DNA of 47,428 nt from Phycisphaeraceae bacterium (GTDB taxonomy: Bacteria; Planctomycetota; Phycisphaerae; Phycisphaerales; Zrk34): assembly GCA_028282685.1 (NCBI GenBank), contig JANQHK010000072.1, forward strand, positions 1 through 47,428. Direction: 5' to 3'. This document shows, in pieces, positions 16,034-24,546 of this stretch; position 1 is the first letter of the stretch, and each line of letters opens with the position of its first letter. Both the position numbers and the translations under genes were made by a program. The notes under the pieces were generated by a model. It was not told the origin of the DNA. It did no database searches and saw nothing but the letters and a program-made list of their open reading frames with translations.

Positions 16034-16429
16034 GGGTTGGGGAAATTGCCCCATTCCAGAGAATAAAGCGCTTTCCAATGCGGTCTGCAAATGATTTTTT
16101 AATCCGTAAGATTATATTACAAAGACGCTTACGCGCCTTTCCCCATCTGTGCCACGCAACTGGCACGTACGTTGCGTTGAATCCTTTCGTGCGTCAGTCC
16201 TTCTGCTTCGTCGAACGGGGCAGAGGGGAGAAATGACGGAGGGGAGAAAGACGATCGCGAGGGGGCATCATGAAGAGGGCCCGGACTCGAGGGAATTCCT
16301 TCCTGCCACTTGCGTGGTTCAGGGAGGATTTTCTTTGCGCCGCCGGATGATCTGCGCGACGTAAAGAAAACGATATTCACCGCAAAGGCACAAAGAAGCG
16401 CAGAGTTATTCTGAACCCAATCGACAATC
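16034..16429. other. intergenic region without a supported gene
   Basis: These 396 bp separate nucleoside hydrolase from dut (convergent). The first part is AT-rich. Short open frames exist on both strands but none has a recognisable product, a ribosome site or the base bias of the neighbours. At 16378-16398 the string ACCGCAAAGGCACAAAGAAG recalls the arms of the 133-bp palindromic repeats and is probably a fragment of that repeat class. No other structure could be supported. Confidence 0.6.
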
Positions 16430-16882
<453 letters not shown>

Positions 16883-16905
16883 GGAAAAGGGACTCCTTGG
16901 CTGAC

Positions 16906-16933
16906 CGCGTCGATCTTCGATCGATCGCTAAAC
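16906..16933 (-). promoter_or_regulatory. shared 5'-region hairpin element upstream of dut
   Basis: On the minus strand the bases read TCGATCGAAGATCGACGCG (complement of 16906-16924), folding into a 6-bp stem with a GAA loop. The 19-bp core is identical to 27548-27566 upstream of iscU, and the similarity continues for 9 bp (GTTTxGCGx). In both places the core lies 23-24 nt before the start codon, just upstream of AAGGAG. The function is unknown. Confidence 0.55.
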
Positions 16934-16949
16934 GGGTATGATAACGGGC

Positions 16950-17609
16950 ATGACGGATTACGCATGGTTTATCGCAATGGCGGCGGCGTACCTGACCGGT
17001 TCGATCCCGTTCGGCCTGCTGATCGGCCGGGCACACGGGGTGGATATCCGCCAGCACGGCTCGAAGAACATCGGCGCGACCAACTGCGGCCGGGTGGTCG
17101 GCGCCGGGTGGGGGCTGATCTGTTTCGCACTGGACGTGCTGAAGGGGGCCGCTCCTGTTCTGGCAGTGGGTTTGTGGTTTGGATGGGCCCGGTCGGGCGT
17201 GGCGGAACTGACCGCCGGGGCGGTCTGGATGTGGATGGCGGTGGCGGTGATGCCGATGCTGGGGCACGTGTTTCCGGTGTGGCTGGGCTTTCGCGGGGGC
17301 AAGGGCGTGGCGACGGGATTGGGGATATTGCTTGGTTTTTGGCCCTATCTGACGCTGGCGGGACTGGCTGCGCTGGCCACCTGGCTCCTGGTCGCCAGCT
17401 GTTTGCGGTACGTCTCGCTGGCCAGCGTGACGGCGGCGGTGGTCTTGCCGGGCTGGTTCGCGGTGATCGCCTCGGCGCGGGGATGGGATTGGGCGACGGT
17501 CTGGCCCCTGGCGGCGGTGTGCGGGGTGATGGCGGTGCTGGTGATCGTGCGGCACCGGTCGAACCTGGTGCGGCTCCAGGCGGGGACGGAAGGCCGTCTG
17601 GGGCGTTGA
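16950..17609 (+). CDS. plsY: acyl-phosphate:glycerol-3-phosphate acyltransferase
   Basis: PlsY is an inner-membrane enzyme that acylates glycerol-3-phosphate from acyl-phosphate, the first step of phospholipid synthesis in most bacteria. The 219-residue protein is strongly hydrophobic with several membrane segments. It has the three family motifs: SIPFGLLIGR followed by GSKNIGATN (residues 18-45), GHVFPVWLGFRGGKGVATG in the middle, and a charged HRSNLVRLQAG end. The frame also has an ATG at 16938, but the bases around it form TATGAT (16937-16942), a likely -10 box ending 7 nt before ATG 16950. The shorter, possibly leaderless form is therefore preferred. It is divergent from dut. Confidence 0.92.
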   Translation: MTDYAWFIAMAAAYLTGSIPFGLLIGRAHGVDIRQHGSKNIGATNCGRVVGAGWGLICFALDVLKGAAPVLAVGLWFGWARSGVAELTAGAVWMWMAVAVMPMLGHVFPVWLGFRGGKGVATGLGILLGFWPYLTLAGLAALATWLLVASCLRYVSLASVTAAVVLPGWFAVIASARGWDWATVWPLAAVCGVMAVLVIVRHRSNLVRLQAGTEGRLGR

Positions 17610-17700
17610 GCCATCGGCGACGAGTTCATTTCATCCCTGTATAGATGCTAATTTTTTATCCCCAAATGCCCAAACCCCCTTTTTTTCCTTGCGAAATGAT

Positions 17701-17708
17701 TGTATAAC
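17701..17708 (+). promoter_or_regulatory. extended -10 element upstream of the HU gene
   Basis: TGTATAAC is an extended -10 (TGnTATAAT type without the spacer base) after a T-rich tract. No clear -35 is seen 17 bp upstream. It leaves a 5' leader of about 70 nt before ATG 17784. Confidence 0.4.
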
Positions 17709-17783
17709 GTGCGCATTGTGTGGACGCTATGGAAAGCGTCCGGCCGGACTCATCTCAATCCCCAATAGATGGAGTTATTACCC

Positions 17784-18113
17784 ATGGCTAAGAAGACCAC
17801 CACCGCCGCGAAGAAAGCCCCGACCAAAAGCCAGGTCTATAGCGTGATCGCCGAAGAGACCGAACTGACGCGCAAAGACGTCGCCGCCGTGTTCGAATCG
17901 CTGGAAGGCCTGATCGCCAAGAACCTCAAGCCGCGCGGACCGCAGATGTTCACGATCCCCGGCCTGTGCAAGATCGTGGTGAAGAAGAAGCCGGCCACCA
18001 AGGCGCGCAAGGGCATCAACCCCTTCACCGGCGAAGAGATCATGATCAAGGCCAAGCCCGCCTCCAACGTCGTGAAAATCCGCCCGCTCAAGGGCCTGAA
18101 GGAAATGGTCTGA
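17784..18113 (+). CDS. HU/IHF-family DNA-binding protein
   Basis: A 109-residue nucleoid protein. After a Lys/Ala/Thr-rich N-terminal tail (MAKKTTTAAKKAPTKSQ) it has the two HU helices (SVIAEETELTRKDVAAVFES) and then the beta-arm region (GLCKIVVKKKPATKARKGIN, then PFTGEEI), which carries the Arg-x-Gly-x-Asn-Pro segment typical of HU. The arm tip is followed by MIKAKPASNVVKIRPLKGLK. It should bend or coat DNA as a dimer. ATG 17784 is chosen because GGAG lies about 9 nt upstream; an in-frame ATG at 17769 lacks a site. It is a single-gene unit with its own terminator. Confidence 0.92.
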   Translation: MAKKTTTAAKKAPTKSQVYSVIAEETELTRKDVAAVFESLEGLIAKNLKPRGPQMFTIPGLCKIVVKKKPATKARKGINPFTGEEIMIKAKPASNVVKIRPLKGLKEMV

Positions 18114-18240
18114 ATCCGTTAATCCGTTGCTCAGTGAATCGGTTTTTTTTATTTCCAGCCGGACCCGAGTGTTTTCGAGCAAAGCGACAAAAGACAAAGG
18201 TCCGGATCGGAACAATCACAAACCGACCATAGCATACAAC

Positions 18241-18265
18241 CCCCGCCGTGCACGGCGGGGGTTTT
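18241..18265 (+). terminator. rho-independent terminator after HU
   Basis: A perfectly self-complementary 20-base stem (CCCCGCCGTG followed by CACGGCGGGG, 18241-18260) is followed by GTTTT. It lies 127 bp after the HU stop, immediately before the end of the convergent cupin gene. Confidence 0.8.
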
Positions 18266-18581
18266 ACGTGTAAAAAACCGCCAGCCAGATGGTGGATGGA
18301 TCAGCGCGGGTAAACGTCACGCGGTGTTTGCGATGCGCTGCGATGTTCATCCAGTCGCCGGGCTTCAGCTCAGCGACTTCGCCATCCTCAAATGCGATAT
18401 GCCCTTCGCCCTGCAACACGCACACCCACTCGTGCTCGGCCTGGTCGTACCAGAAACCGGGCTCGGACACCTGCCCCGCTGAAACGATGCGCTCGATGCG
18501 CACGTGCGATGAACGGGCCAGAACCTGTGTGATTTCCTGCGCCGCGGCGTCCGGTACGTCACCGATCAGATTCATCTCCAC
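18264..18581 (-). CDS. small cupin-domain protein
   Basis: A 105-residue single-domain cupin. The first cupin motif is visible as EHEWVCVLQGEGHIAFEDGE (residues 49-68), though of the usual G-x5-HxH-x3-4-E-x6-G pattern only one His and the acidic residues are clear. The second is PGDWMNIAAHRKHRV (73-87), with its HxxH-like pair. Close relatives are small cytoplasmic metal-binding cupins of unassigned function. The start is read as GTG 18581; ATG 18575 is the alternative, and neither has a strong ribosome site. It faces away from the PadR regulator 71 bp upstream, whose promoter region it partly shares. Confidence 0.8.
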   Translation of the reverse strand: MEMNLIGDVPDAAAQEITQVLARSSHVRIERIVSAGQVSEPGFWYDQAEHEWVCVLQGEGHIAFEDGEVAELKPGDWMNIAAHRKHRVTFTRADPSTIWLAVFYT

Positions 18582-18603
18582 AATGTAGCGAGATGGCCTT
18601 GAC

Positions 18604-18632
18604 TTGACTACTACATCGTATTACGATATACA
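18604..18632 (+). promoter_or_regulatory. padR-family gene promoter with internal operator
   Basis: TTGACT (18604-18609), a 17-bp spacer and TATACA (18627-18632) form a good sigma70-type promoter. A 13-bp perfect palindrome, ATCGTA-T-TACGAT (18615-18627), lies in the spacer and touches the -10. This is the place where an autorepressing PadR dimer would bind. Confidence 0.65.
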
Positions 18633-18652
18633 AAATAACGAGGTAGGTGGCC

Positions 18653-18985
18653 ATGAAGTCCTGGGTTGCGCAAGTTCGTAAGGGGGTGGTGGAGTTGATC
18701 GTGCTGGCAGCGCTGGCCGAAGGGGAAGCGTACGGATACCAGTTGCTGCAGCGCATCAACCGCACCGAGACCCTGTCCATGACGGAGTCCACGGTGTATC
18801 CGCTGTTGGCGCGTCTGACGCGCGAGGGATACCTGCAAGTTCGCGCATCACCATCGCCCAGCGGCCCACCCCGCAGATATTACCGAATGACACGTCTGGG
18901 GCGATCGCGGCTGCGCGAAATGACGGACCATTGGCGGGACGTCACGGGCGCGGTGAACAAACTATTGGCTGGAGGTCAACCATGA
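18653..18985 (+). CDS. PadR-family transcriptional regulator
   Basis: A 110-residue winged-helix protein. MKSWVAQVRKGVVELIVLAAL and YGYQLLQRI are the first helices, and STVYPLLARLTREGYLQVR is the recognition helix plus wing that marks the PadR family. RRYYRMTRLGRSRLREM starts the C-terminal dimer helix. PadR proteins repress neighbouring genes and are released by small molecules or envelope signals. ATG 18653 follows AGGTGG; an in-frame GTG at 18647 is less likely. The stop overlaps the start of the HAAS-type membrane protein, so the two are translated together. Confidence 0.92.
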   Translation: MKSWVAQVRKGVVELIVLAALAEGEAYGYQLLQRINRTETLSMTESTVYPLLARLTREGYLQVRASPSPSGPPRRYYRMTRLGRSRLREMTDHWRDVTGAVNKLLAGGQP

Positions 18986-19563
18986 GTCAGCGCAACACCC
19001 ACGATGCCGAAGAAGTCCAGCGCAGCATCGATGCGCATCTGGACGCGATCGACAACGTGCTGCTCAAGGAGGGCATGTCGCGCACCGAGCGCCAGGCGAT
19101 CACCGACGAGATCGCATCGCAAATTCGCGAAATACTCAACGAGCGACACGGACCTTCACCCGATGCCGTCCGGGTCCGTGCGATCATCGCAGAGCTTGAC
19201 CCTCCCGAAGCGTATCAGGCCTCCGCAGAACAACGGAGCGCGCCGGCGGCAGCCCAAGAAAAGGCCGAGCCGGCCGTGATTCGATCCGTTCGCATTCAGA
19301 GCATTCTTGCGGCGACCTTTGTGGTATTGGGATGGGGAGTCCTGATCGCAAATATCACGATCAATCACCACCTGCGAACATCGGCAACCCCAACTGCCAA
19401 CGGTGGGCTTTGCTACCCTCAACTATCGCTCATTCCATGGTTCATGATTTTTGAATTGCTGGGGATCGGTCTGGGATACCGAGCGAGAAAAACCTTGGCC
19501 GGCCAATTTGGAATTGCAGCGGGCGTCATCTCTCTGGTGCTTGCTCCGCTTTTCATGAGCTAG
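18982..19563 (+). CDS. HAAS-domain (DUF1700-like) membrane protein, PadR partner
   Basis: A 193-residue protein. Residues 10-75 form a helical cytoplasmic domain (IDAHLDAIDNVLLKEGM, then RQAITDEIASQIREILNE) of the kind found beside PadR regulators, where it is called HAAS and is thought to sense and control the regulator. An Ala/Glu linker is followed by two or three hydrophobic segments from about residue 110 (SILAATFVVLGWGVLIANI, LIPWFMIFELLGIGLGY, and the C-terminal AAGVISLVLAPLF). ATG 18982 has GGAGG 6-7 nt upstream and overlaps the padR stop. The pair is probably a self-contained sensor and repressor module. Confidence 0.8.
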   Translation: MSQRNTHDAEEVQRSIDAHLDAIDNVLLKEGMSRTERQAITDEIASQIREILNERHGPSPDAVRVRAIIAELDPPEAYQASAEQRSAPAAAQEKAEPAVIRSVRIQSILAATFVVLGWGVLIANITINHHLRTSATPTANGGLCYPQLSLIPWFMIFELLGIGLGYRARKTLAGQFGIAAGVISLVLAPLFMS

Positions 19564-19595
19564 TCCACCGCACACCGAAAACAACCCGCGCAACG

Positions 19596-21932
19596 TCATC
19601 GTCGTCCGCGGCGTTTGCGGCGATCTCGCGTGTTTTTCACATTGCGGCGATTGGAATGCTTCGGCTTGCTCTTGGGTTGTTTATGCGGCTTGCCCTGGAC
19701 GCTGCGCGTTTCCCCGACGATGCGCAGGTCCATCTCGCGCCGGGCCACGTCCACCTTTTCGATGCGCACGGGGAACGTGTCGCCGAGCGCGATGCGCTTG
19801 CCCGAACGCTGGGCGACCAGGCAGCCCAGGTCGCTGTTCAAACGCCAGTGTTCGGCCGGGGCGCCGGGCAGTTCGCCGGTGCGGATCAGGCCTTCGACGA
19901 GGTACTTGTCGATCTGGATGAACGCGCCGAAGCTTGTGACGCCGGTGCAGGTGCCGGGGAACGTATCGCCGACGTGGCTTTGCATCAGTTTCATCACCAG
20001 TACGTTGCGCAGTTCGCGCTCGGCTTGTTCGGCGTTGCGCTCGGTGGATGAGCAATGGTTGCCCAGCGCTTCCAGTTCTTCGGCCGGGGCGCAGCGCGGA
20101 TCTTCGGCGAGATCGCGGCCGAACGGCTTGCGCCGCTTGGCGGAGCGCGGCATCGGCTTGCCGTCGAGCAGGTCGAACGCGGCCTGGAGCTGGCGGTGAA
20201 CCGTCAGGTCGGGATAACGGCGGATGGGACTGGTGAAATGCGCGTAATGTTCGCTGGCCAAGGCGAAGTGGCCCAGCAACGCCGGGGAGTAGGCGGCCTG
20301 GGTGAGCGTTTTCAGCACGGCCAGGTGTACGGCGCGCGCCGCCGGCTTATCGCGCACGGCATCGAGCAGCGTCTGCAACTGCTTGCGCGTCGGGTTGGCG
20401 GGGATGTTGTACCCGGCCACGCGTGCGAACTGGCGTAGTTCGTCCATGTCCGGCGCGGCCGGATCGGGATGCACGCGACGCAGCAGCGGCACGTTGCAAT
20501 CGGCGAAGAGCTGCGCCACCGCTTCGTTGGCCTCCACCATGAACATCTCGATGACACGGTGGGTGAAGGCGTCGTCCTCCGGGGCGGCGTCGGTCACGTT
20601 GCCATTGTCATCGTAGATCAGCTCCACTTCCGGCAGGTCGAGCACGATCATGCCCTGCTTGAAACGGCGCTTGCGAATGACGCGCGCCAGCATGTCCATG
20701 CGCTGCAAAGCGGCGACCAACTCGTCGTCGTACTCGGTTTCACTGCGCGCGTGCTTGCGCGCTTCGTCGGGGTTGCCGTCGATCAGCGCCTGCGCTTCGA
20801 GATAAGTCAGACGGTGATTGGAATGGATGACGGTGCTGGCGTAGCGGCGGGACTGGACGTGGCCCTGCTCGTCGTAGGTGATGAAGGCGCTCTTGGCCAG
20901 GCGGGGCACGGCTTCCTGAAGCGAGCAGATGCCGTTGGAAAGCACCTCGGGCAGCATGGGAATCACGCGTTGCGGCAGGTAGACGCTGTTGCCGCGCTCG
21001 CGCGCCACGGCATCGAGCGCCCCGCCGGGCTTGACGAACGCGGCGACGTCGGCAATGTGCACGCCCAGTTCCCAGCCCTTGTCCGTGCGCTCAATGCTGA
21101 TCGCATCATCAAAATCGCGCGCGTCGGGCGGATCGATCGTCAGCGTGTATGTCTCGGCCAGGTCCACTCGGTCTTTGGTGTAGCGTTGGGGATGCTTGTC
21201 GTATGCGCGCACCTGCGCGCGGGCTTCTTCGACCGCTTCGACGGGAAACTCCAGCTCCAGACCGAACGCACGACAGACGGCCTGCGTTTCGACGGCCGGC
21301 TCGCCGCTTTCGCCCAGCACCTCGGTGATCACGCCCTCGGCGTTGCAGCCGTCTTCCGGGTAGTGCGTCAGTTCGATGACGACCTTCTGCCCCGGCCGGG
21401 CGTTCTTGGCGCCGACATCGCGCACGATCACCGGCTCGTGCAGCAACTTGCCGTCGACGTGCACGACGTACACCTTGCCGCGCTTGTCGAGCACGCCGAC
21501 GAAATGGCTGTGGGCCCGTTGCAGGACTTCGACCACTTCACCAACGTAAGGCGAATGGCCCGAGCCGGTGCGGCCCTTGCGGTGGCGGACGTCGGCGCGC
21601 ACGCGATCGCCGGTCAGCGCTCCGCCCGTTCGTCCGGCGGGGATGAACAGATCACCGTGGCTGTTGAGCGTCTCGGGGATCAGGAAGGCAAAACCGCGCT
21701 CGTGCAGGCGAAGCCGCCCGACCACCTCGCCGCCCATCGGGGGAAGCGTCAGCGTATCCGATGCGCCCATGACGGCCTGGCCGGCGCGCACCAGTTGATC
21801 GACGGCCTGACGAAAATCGGGGTAATCCTCTGGCGTGATGCCCAGTTCCTCGGCCAGCTTGCGCAGTTGGCGCGGCCGGTATTCCGGATGGCGGATGTGT
21901 TGAAGGATGCGGCTTTTGTATGGGGTCAGCAT
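19596..21932 (-). CDS. rnr: ribonuclease R
   Basis: A 3'-5' exoribonuclease that degrades structured RNA. The 778-residue protein has the RNase R order: an N-terminal winged-helix-like domain (from MLTPYKSRIL), two cold-shock domains (GRLRLHERGFAFLIP, about 72-86; then GVLDKRGKVYVVHVDG), and the RNB catalytic domain with DPPDARDFDDA (267-277). The four Asp in that last motif bind the metal ions. HFTSPIRRYPDLTVHRQL lies near the end of the RNB domain, followed by an S1 domain (GDTFPGTCTGVTSFGAFIQI) and a very basic Lys/Arg tail. The ATG at 21932 is chosen from homology. A CATAAC hexamer ends 6 nt before it and no ribosome site is seen. The open frame continues upstream to 22172 without homology. 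Confidence 0.95.
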   Translation of the reverse strand: MLTPYKSRILQHIRHPEYRPRQLRKLAEELGITPEDYPDFRQAVDQLVRAGQAVMGASDTLTLPPMGGEVVGRLRLHERGFAFLIPETLNSHGDLFIPAGRTGGALTGDRVRADVRHRKGRTGSGHSPYVGEVVEVLQRAHSHFVGVLDKRGKVYVVHVDGKLLHEPVIVRDVGAKNARPGQKVVIELTHYPEDGCNAEGVITEVLGESGEPAVETQAVCRAFGLELEFPVEAVEEARAQVRAYDKHPQRYTKDRVDLAETYTLTIDPPDARDFDDAISIERTDKGWELGVHIADVAAFVKPGGALDAVARERGNSVYLPQRVIPMLPEVLSNGICSLQEAVPRLAKSAFITYDEQGHVQSRRYASTVIHSNHRLTYLEAQALIDGNPDEARKHARSETEYDDELVAALQRMDMLARVIRKRRFKQGMIVLDLPEVELIYDDNGNVTDAAPEDDAFTHRVIEMFMVEANEAVAQLFADCNVPLLRRVHPDPAAPDMDELRQFARVAGYNIPANPTRKQLQTLLDAVRDKPAARAVHLAVLKTLTQAAYSPALLGHFALASEHYAHFTSPIRRYPDLTVHRQLQAAFDLLDGKPMPRSAKRRKPFGRDLAEDPRCAPAEELEALGNHCSSTERNAEQAERELRNVLVMKLMQSHVGDTFPGTCTGVTSFGAFIQIDKYLVEGLIRTGELPGAPAEHWRLNSDLGCLVAQRSGKRIALGDTFPVRIEKVDVARREMDLRIVGETRSVQGKPHKQPKSKPKHSNRRNVKNTRDRRKRRGRR

Positions 21933-22023
21933 GGATAGGTTATGGCATACGGGATGAACGATCGCCGGGCGATCGGAATGAACCATTCGGGCTGTATTGT
22001 AGGGGATGGCGTGTGATATGCGA

Positions 22024-23376
22024 TCACGCGGTCGCCGAGGATTCATCCCGGGTTTGGGCCGGTGGCGTAGCCGGGTCGCTCGCGGCGGGGTCGGAGGGCT
22101 GGGGTTGCTTTTCCTGCTCCTGCAGTTTACGGCGTAAATACTGGCGATGGCCGACCTTCCACGTGGTGACAATCACGAAACAGACGACCACCAGGAACAC
22201 CGCGGCGACAAAGCGGAACCGCAGCGAAACCATCGCAAATCCCAGCCCGGCGAATCCCAGCGCCATCACGTACAGCGTGATCACCGATTGTTTGACCGTC
22301 ATGCCCGAGTGAATGAGCTGGTGGTGCAGGTGCTGGTTGTCGGCGGAAAAAATGGGCTGGCCACGACTCTTGCGCCGGACGATCGCCAACGACGTATCGA
22401 CCAGCGGCAGTGCGAAGACGGTCAATCCGGCCGCGATGAGTATGGGCGCGTGCACGGCCTTCTCCGCAAAAAGGAGAATCGTGCTGATGCACAGGAAGCC
22501 CAGCAACATCGAACCGGTATCGCCCATGAAGATCGTGGCGGGATTGAAGTTGTACGGAAGGAAGCCGAGCACCGCGCCGAGCAACGCCAGGCACATGACC
22601 AGTCGCACCGGATCAAGCAAGAGAGAATAGCATTGGGGATCGGGAGAAAAATGTCCTGCGGCCATATAGACGCTGATCGCGGTGAATCCCAACGCGACGA
22701 TGCTCGTCACGCCGCTGGCCAGACCGTCCAGGCCGTCCAGCAGATTGGAGGCGTTGCAGCCGGTCAGGACCAGGAAGGCCACGAGCAATGCGCCCAGCCA
22801 GTAGGACGGATCGTAAAGATGATTGGCGTGGCCGAATCCGGGGATAACCTCGGACGGATCGAAGCCGAACACCGATCCGACGTAACCGATCAGGCCGGCG
22901 GCGAGACTGGTGCCGACCGTCTGCGAGGCCAGGAACGCCGCAGCCAGCAATTGTCCGCCGAGTTTGACGCGCGGGCTGATGCCGTACACATCGTCGAACA
23001 GGCCGACCAAGGTAATCAGGATCACACCCAGGACGATGCTCAAAGGGAAATTGATTCCGCCAATGCCATCGCGCGCGTTGTGCGGCGTGAGAAAGAAGGC
23101 GACCATCACCGCGGCAATCCACCCCAGAAACACCGCCACGCCTCCCAGGTAGGCCACCGGCTCCAGGTGCTGCTTGCGCTTGAGGTCCGGCCAGTCCACG
23201 ATGCCGTTTTTCAAGGCCAGCATGCGCATGATCGGCGTGGCCAGCAGTGCAATGATGAATGCGGTGATAAACACCCAGACATACGGACTGAGCACCTGCT
23301 CCACGGTGAAAGTGAGCAGCGGCGCCTGCGTGGCGGGGCTCCCGGCCGTGGTCTGTGCTTGGGCCAGAAAAATCAT
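22024..23376 (-). CDS. WecA/MraY-family undecaprenyl-phosphate glycosyl-1-phosphate transferase
   Basis: A 450-residue polytopic membrane enzyme. It has the family's acidic motifs in order: an early HLEPVAYLGGVAVF (cf. PxxGG), GLFDDVYGISPRVKL with DD at 128-129, NLLDGLDGLASG (211-222), FMGDTGSMLLGF, and the cytoplasmic His loop NQHLHHQLIHSG. The HLHHQL loop is typical of WecA/TagO/TarO enzymes, which move a hexosamine-1-phosphate from a UDP-sugar onto undecaprenyl phosphate to start O-antigen, teichoic acid or exopolysaccharide synthesis. The C-terminal 50 residues are a soluble Pro/Gln/Glu-rich tail. Its start overlaps the stop of the upstream epimerase gene (ATGA), so the two are translationally coupled. 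Confidence 0.88.
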   Translation of the reverse strand: MIFLAQAQTTAGSPATQAPLLTFTVEQVLSPYVWVFITAFIIALLATPIMRMLALKNGIVDWPDLKRKQHLEPVAYLGGVAVFLGWIAAVMVAFFLTPHNARDGIGGINFPLSIVLGVILITLVGLFDDVYGISPRVKLGGQLLAAAFLASQTVGTSLAAGLIGYVGSVFGFDPSEVIPGFGHANHLYDPSYWLGALLVAFLVLTGCNASNLLDGLDGLASGVTSIVALGFTAISVYMAAGHFSPDPQCYSLLLDPVRLVMCLALLGAVLGFLPYNFNPATIFMGDTGSMLLGFLCISTILLFAEKAVHAPILIAAGLTVFALPLVDTSLAIVRRKSRGQPIFSADNQHLHHQLIHSGMTVKQSVITLYVMALGFAGLGFAMVSLRFRFVAAVFLVVVCFVIVTTWKVGHRQYLRRKLQEQEKQPQPSDPAASDPATPPAQTRDESSATA

Positions 23377-24365
23377 GCGCTCGTCTCGTCGGTCGCGGCT
23401 GAGGCCGCCTCGAGGCGGGCCTGTTCAATCAACTCATCAATGATCGCATCCAGGTTGTACGTCGGTGCGAACCCGATCGCCCGACGGATGCGATTCAAGT
23501 CCGGCACGCGGCGCGGCAGATCGTCGAAATCCAACGCGTACGCCCGGTCGTACGGCACGTGCTCAATCGGACTGGAACTGCCGGCCCGCTCCACCACACG
23601 CCGCGCCAGGTCGTTGATGCTCACTTCCTCATCGCAGCCCAGATTATACACCACGCCGTGGCACGACGGTTCGTCCAATAAACGCGGCATCGCGTCCACC
23701 ACGTCGCTAACGTGACAGAAACATCGGGTCTGTCGGCCGTCGCCATACACTTGTATCGGACGCTGCCTGACCGCTCTTTCGATAAAACGCGGCAACACCA
23801 TGCCGTATTGCCCCACCTGGCCCGGGCCCACCGTATTAAACAGGCGCACCGCCACCGCCGGCAGGCTGTGCTCGCGCGCATGGGCCATCGCCAGGTACTC
23901 ATCCAGTGCTTTGGTCATCGCGTAGGACCATCGGCTGAAACGCGTGGAGCCGTACACCACGTCGTCGTCTTCATTGAATGGCACCGCCGAGCTCTTTCCA
24001 TAAACCTCGGAACTGGAGGCGACCAGCGTAGGCACGCCGTGGCGCGCCGCGGCATCGAGCAGGGCAGCGGTCTGCACCACGTTGGTCTCGATGGTATGCA
24101 CAGGTTGGCGGACGATCAGGTCCACGCCCACTGCAGCCGCCAGGTGGTAGACGCGATCGTAGTCGGCCAGCCAGGCGTCGTCGACCAACGCCTCGGCCAC
24201 GGTGGTCTGCTCCAGAAGGCACTGCTCGGGATCGAGATCGGCCAGGTTTTCCAAACGGCCGGTGGACAGGTCGTCGATGATGCGGATCCGGTGTCCCTGA
24301 TCGGCCAGGCGGCGCGCCAGGTGCGAACCAATGAAGCCGGCGCCACCGGAAATCAGAATCTTCAT
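23373..24365 (-). CDS. NAD-dependent nucleotide-sugar epimerase/dehydratase (extended SDR)
   Basis: A 330-residue Rossmann-fold enzyme. It has GGAGFIGSH (about residues 7-15) for NAD binding, the acidic end of strand two (IIDDLSTG), SSSEVYGKS, and the active-site YAMTK, whose Tyr and Lys belong to the SDR triad. The substrate should be a UDP- or dTDP-sugar. It resembles UDP-glucuronate decarboxylases and 4-epimerases, but the exact reaction cannot be told. ATG 24365 is chosen by homology, although the frame continues to 24650. It is the first gene of a two-gene unit with the WecA-like transferase, so the pair probably prepares and loads a sugar onto a lipid carrier. Confidence 0.9.
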   Translation of the reverse strand: MKILISGGAGFIGSHLARRLADQGHRIRIIDDLSTGRLENLADLDPEQCLLEQTTVAEALVDDAWLADYDRVYHLAAAVGVDLIVRQPVHTIETNVVQTAALLDAAARHGVPTLVASSSEVYGKSSAVPFNEDDDVVYGSTRFSRWSYAMTKALDEYLAMAHAREHSLPAVAVRLFNTVGPGQVGQYGMVLPRFIERAVRQRPIQVYGDGRQTRCFCHVSDVVDAMPRLLDEPSCHGVVYNLGCDEEVSINDLARRVVERAGSSSPIEHVPYDRAYALDFDDLPRRVPDLNRIRRAIGFAPTYNLDAIIDELIEQARLEAASAATDETSA

Positions 24366-24431
24366 ACTGAACACATTCTCCCGCGAGTCGCGATGCGAAT
24401 CGCAGCCAATCGAAGCGCTGGCAAAACAGCG

Positions 24432-24437
24432 ATTATA
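24432..24437 (-). promoter_or_regulatory. consensus -10 box upstream of the epimerase gene
   Basis: The minus strand reads TATAAT exactly, about 65 bp before ATG 24365. No convincing -35 is found at 17 bp. A GGGAG ribosome site lies about 12 nt before the start. Confidence 0.45.
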
Positions 24438-24546
24438 CTCTTTACCGTCGGTCCATGCTGGATCGGACGCCTCTGAAAACCATCGGAAAAACAACCGGCG
24501 CGATGCGCAACCGCAAAGGTCGGATGCGGACGAATGACCTGCGATT

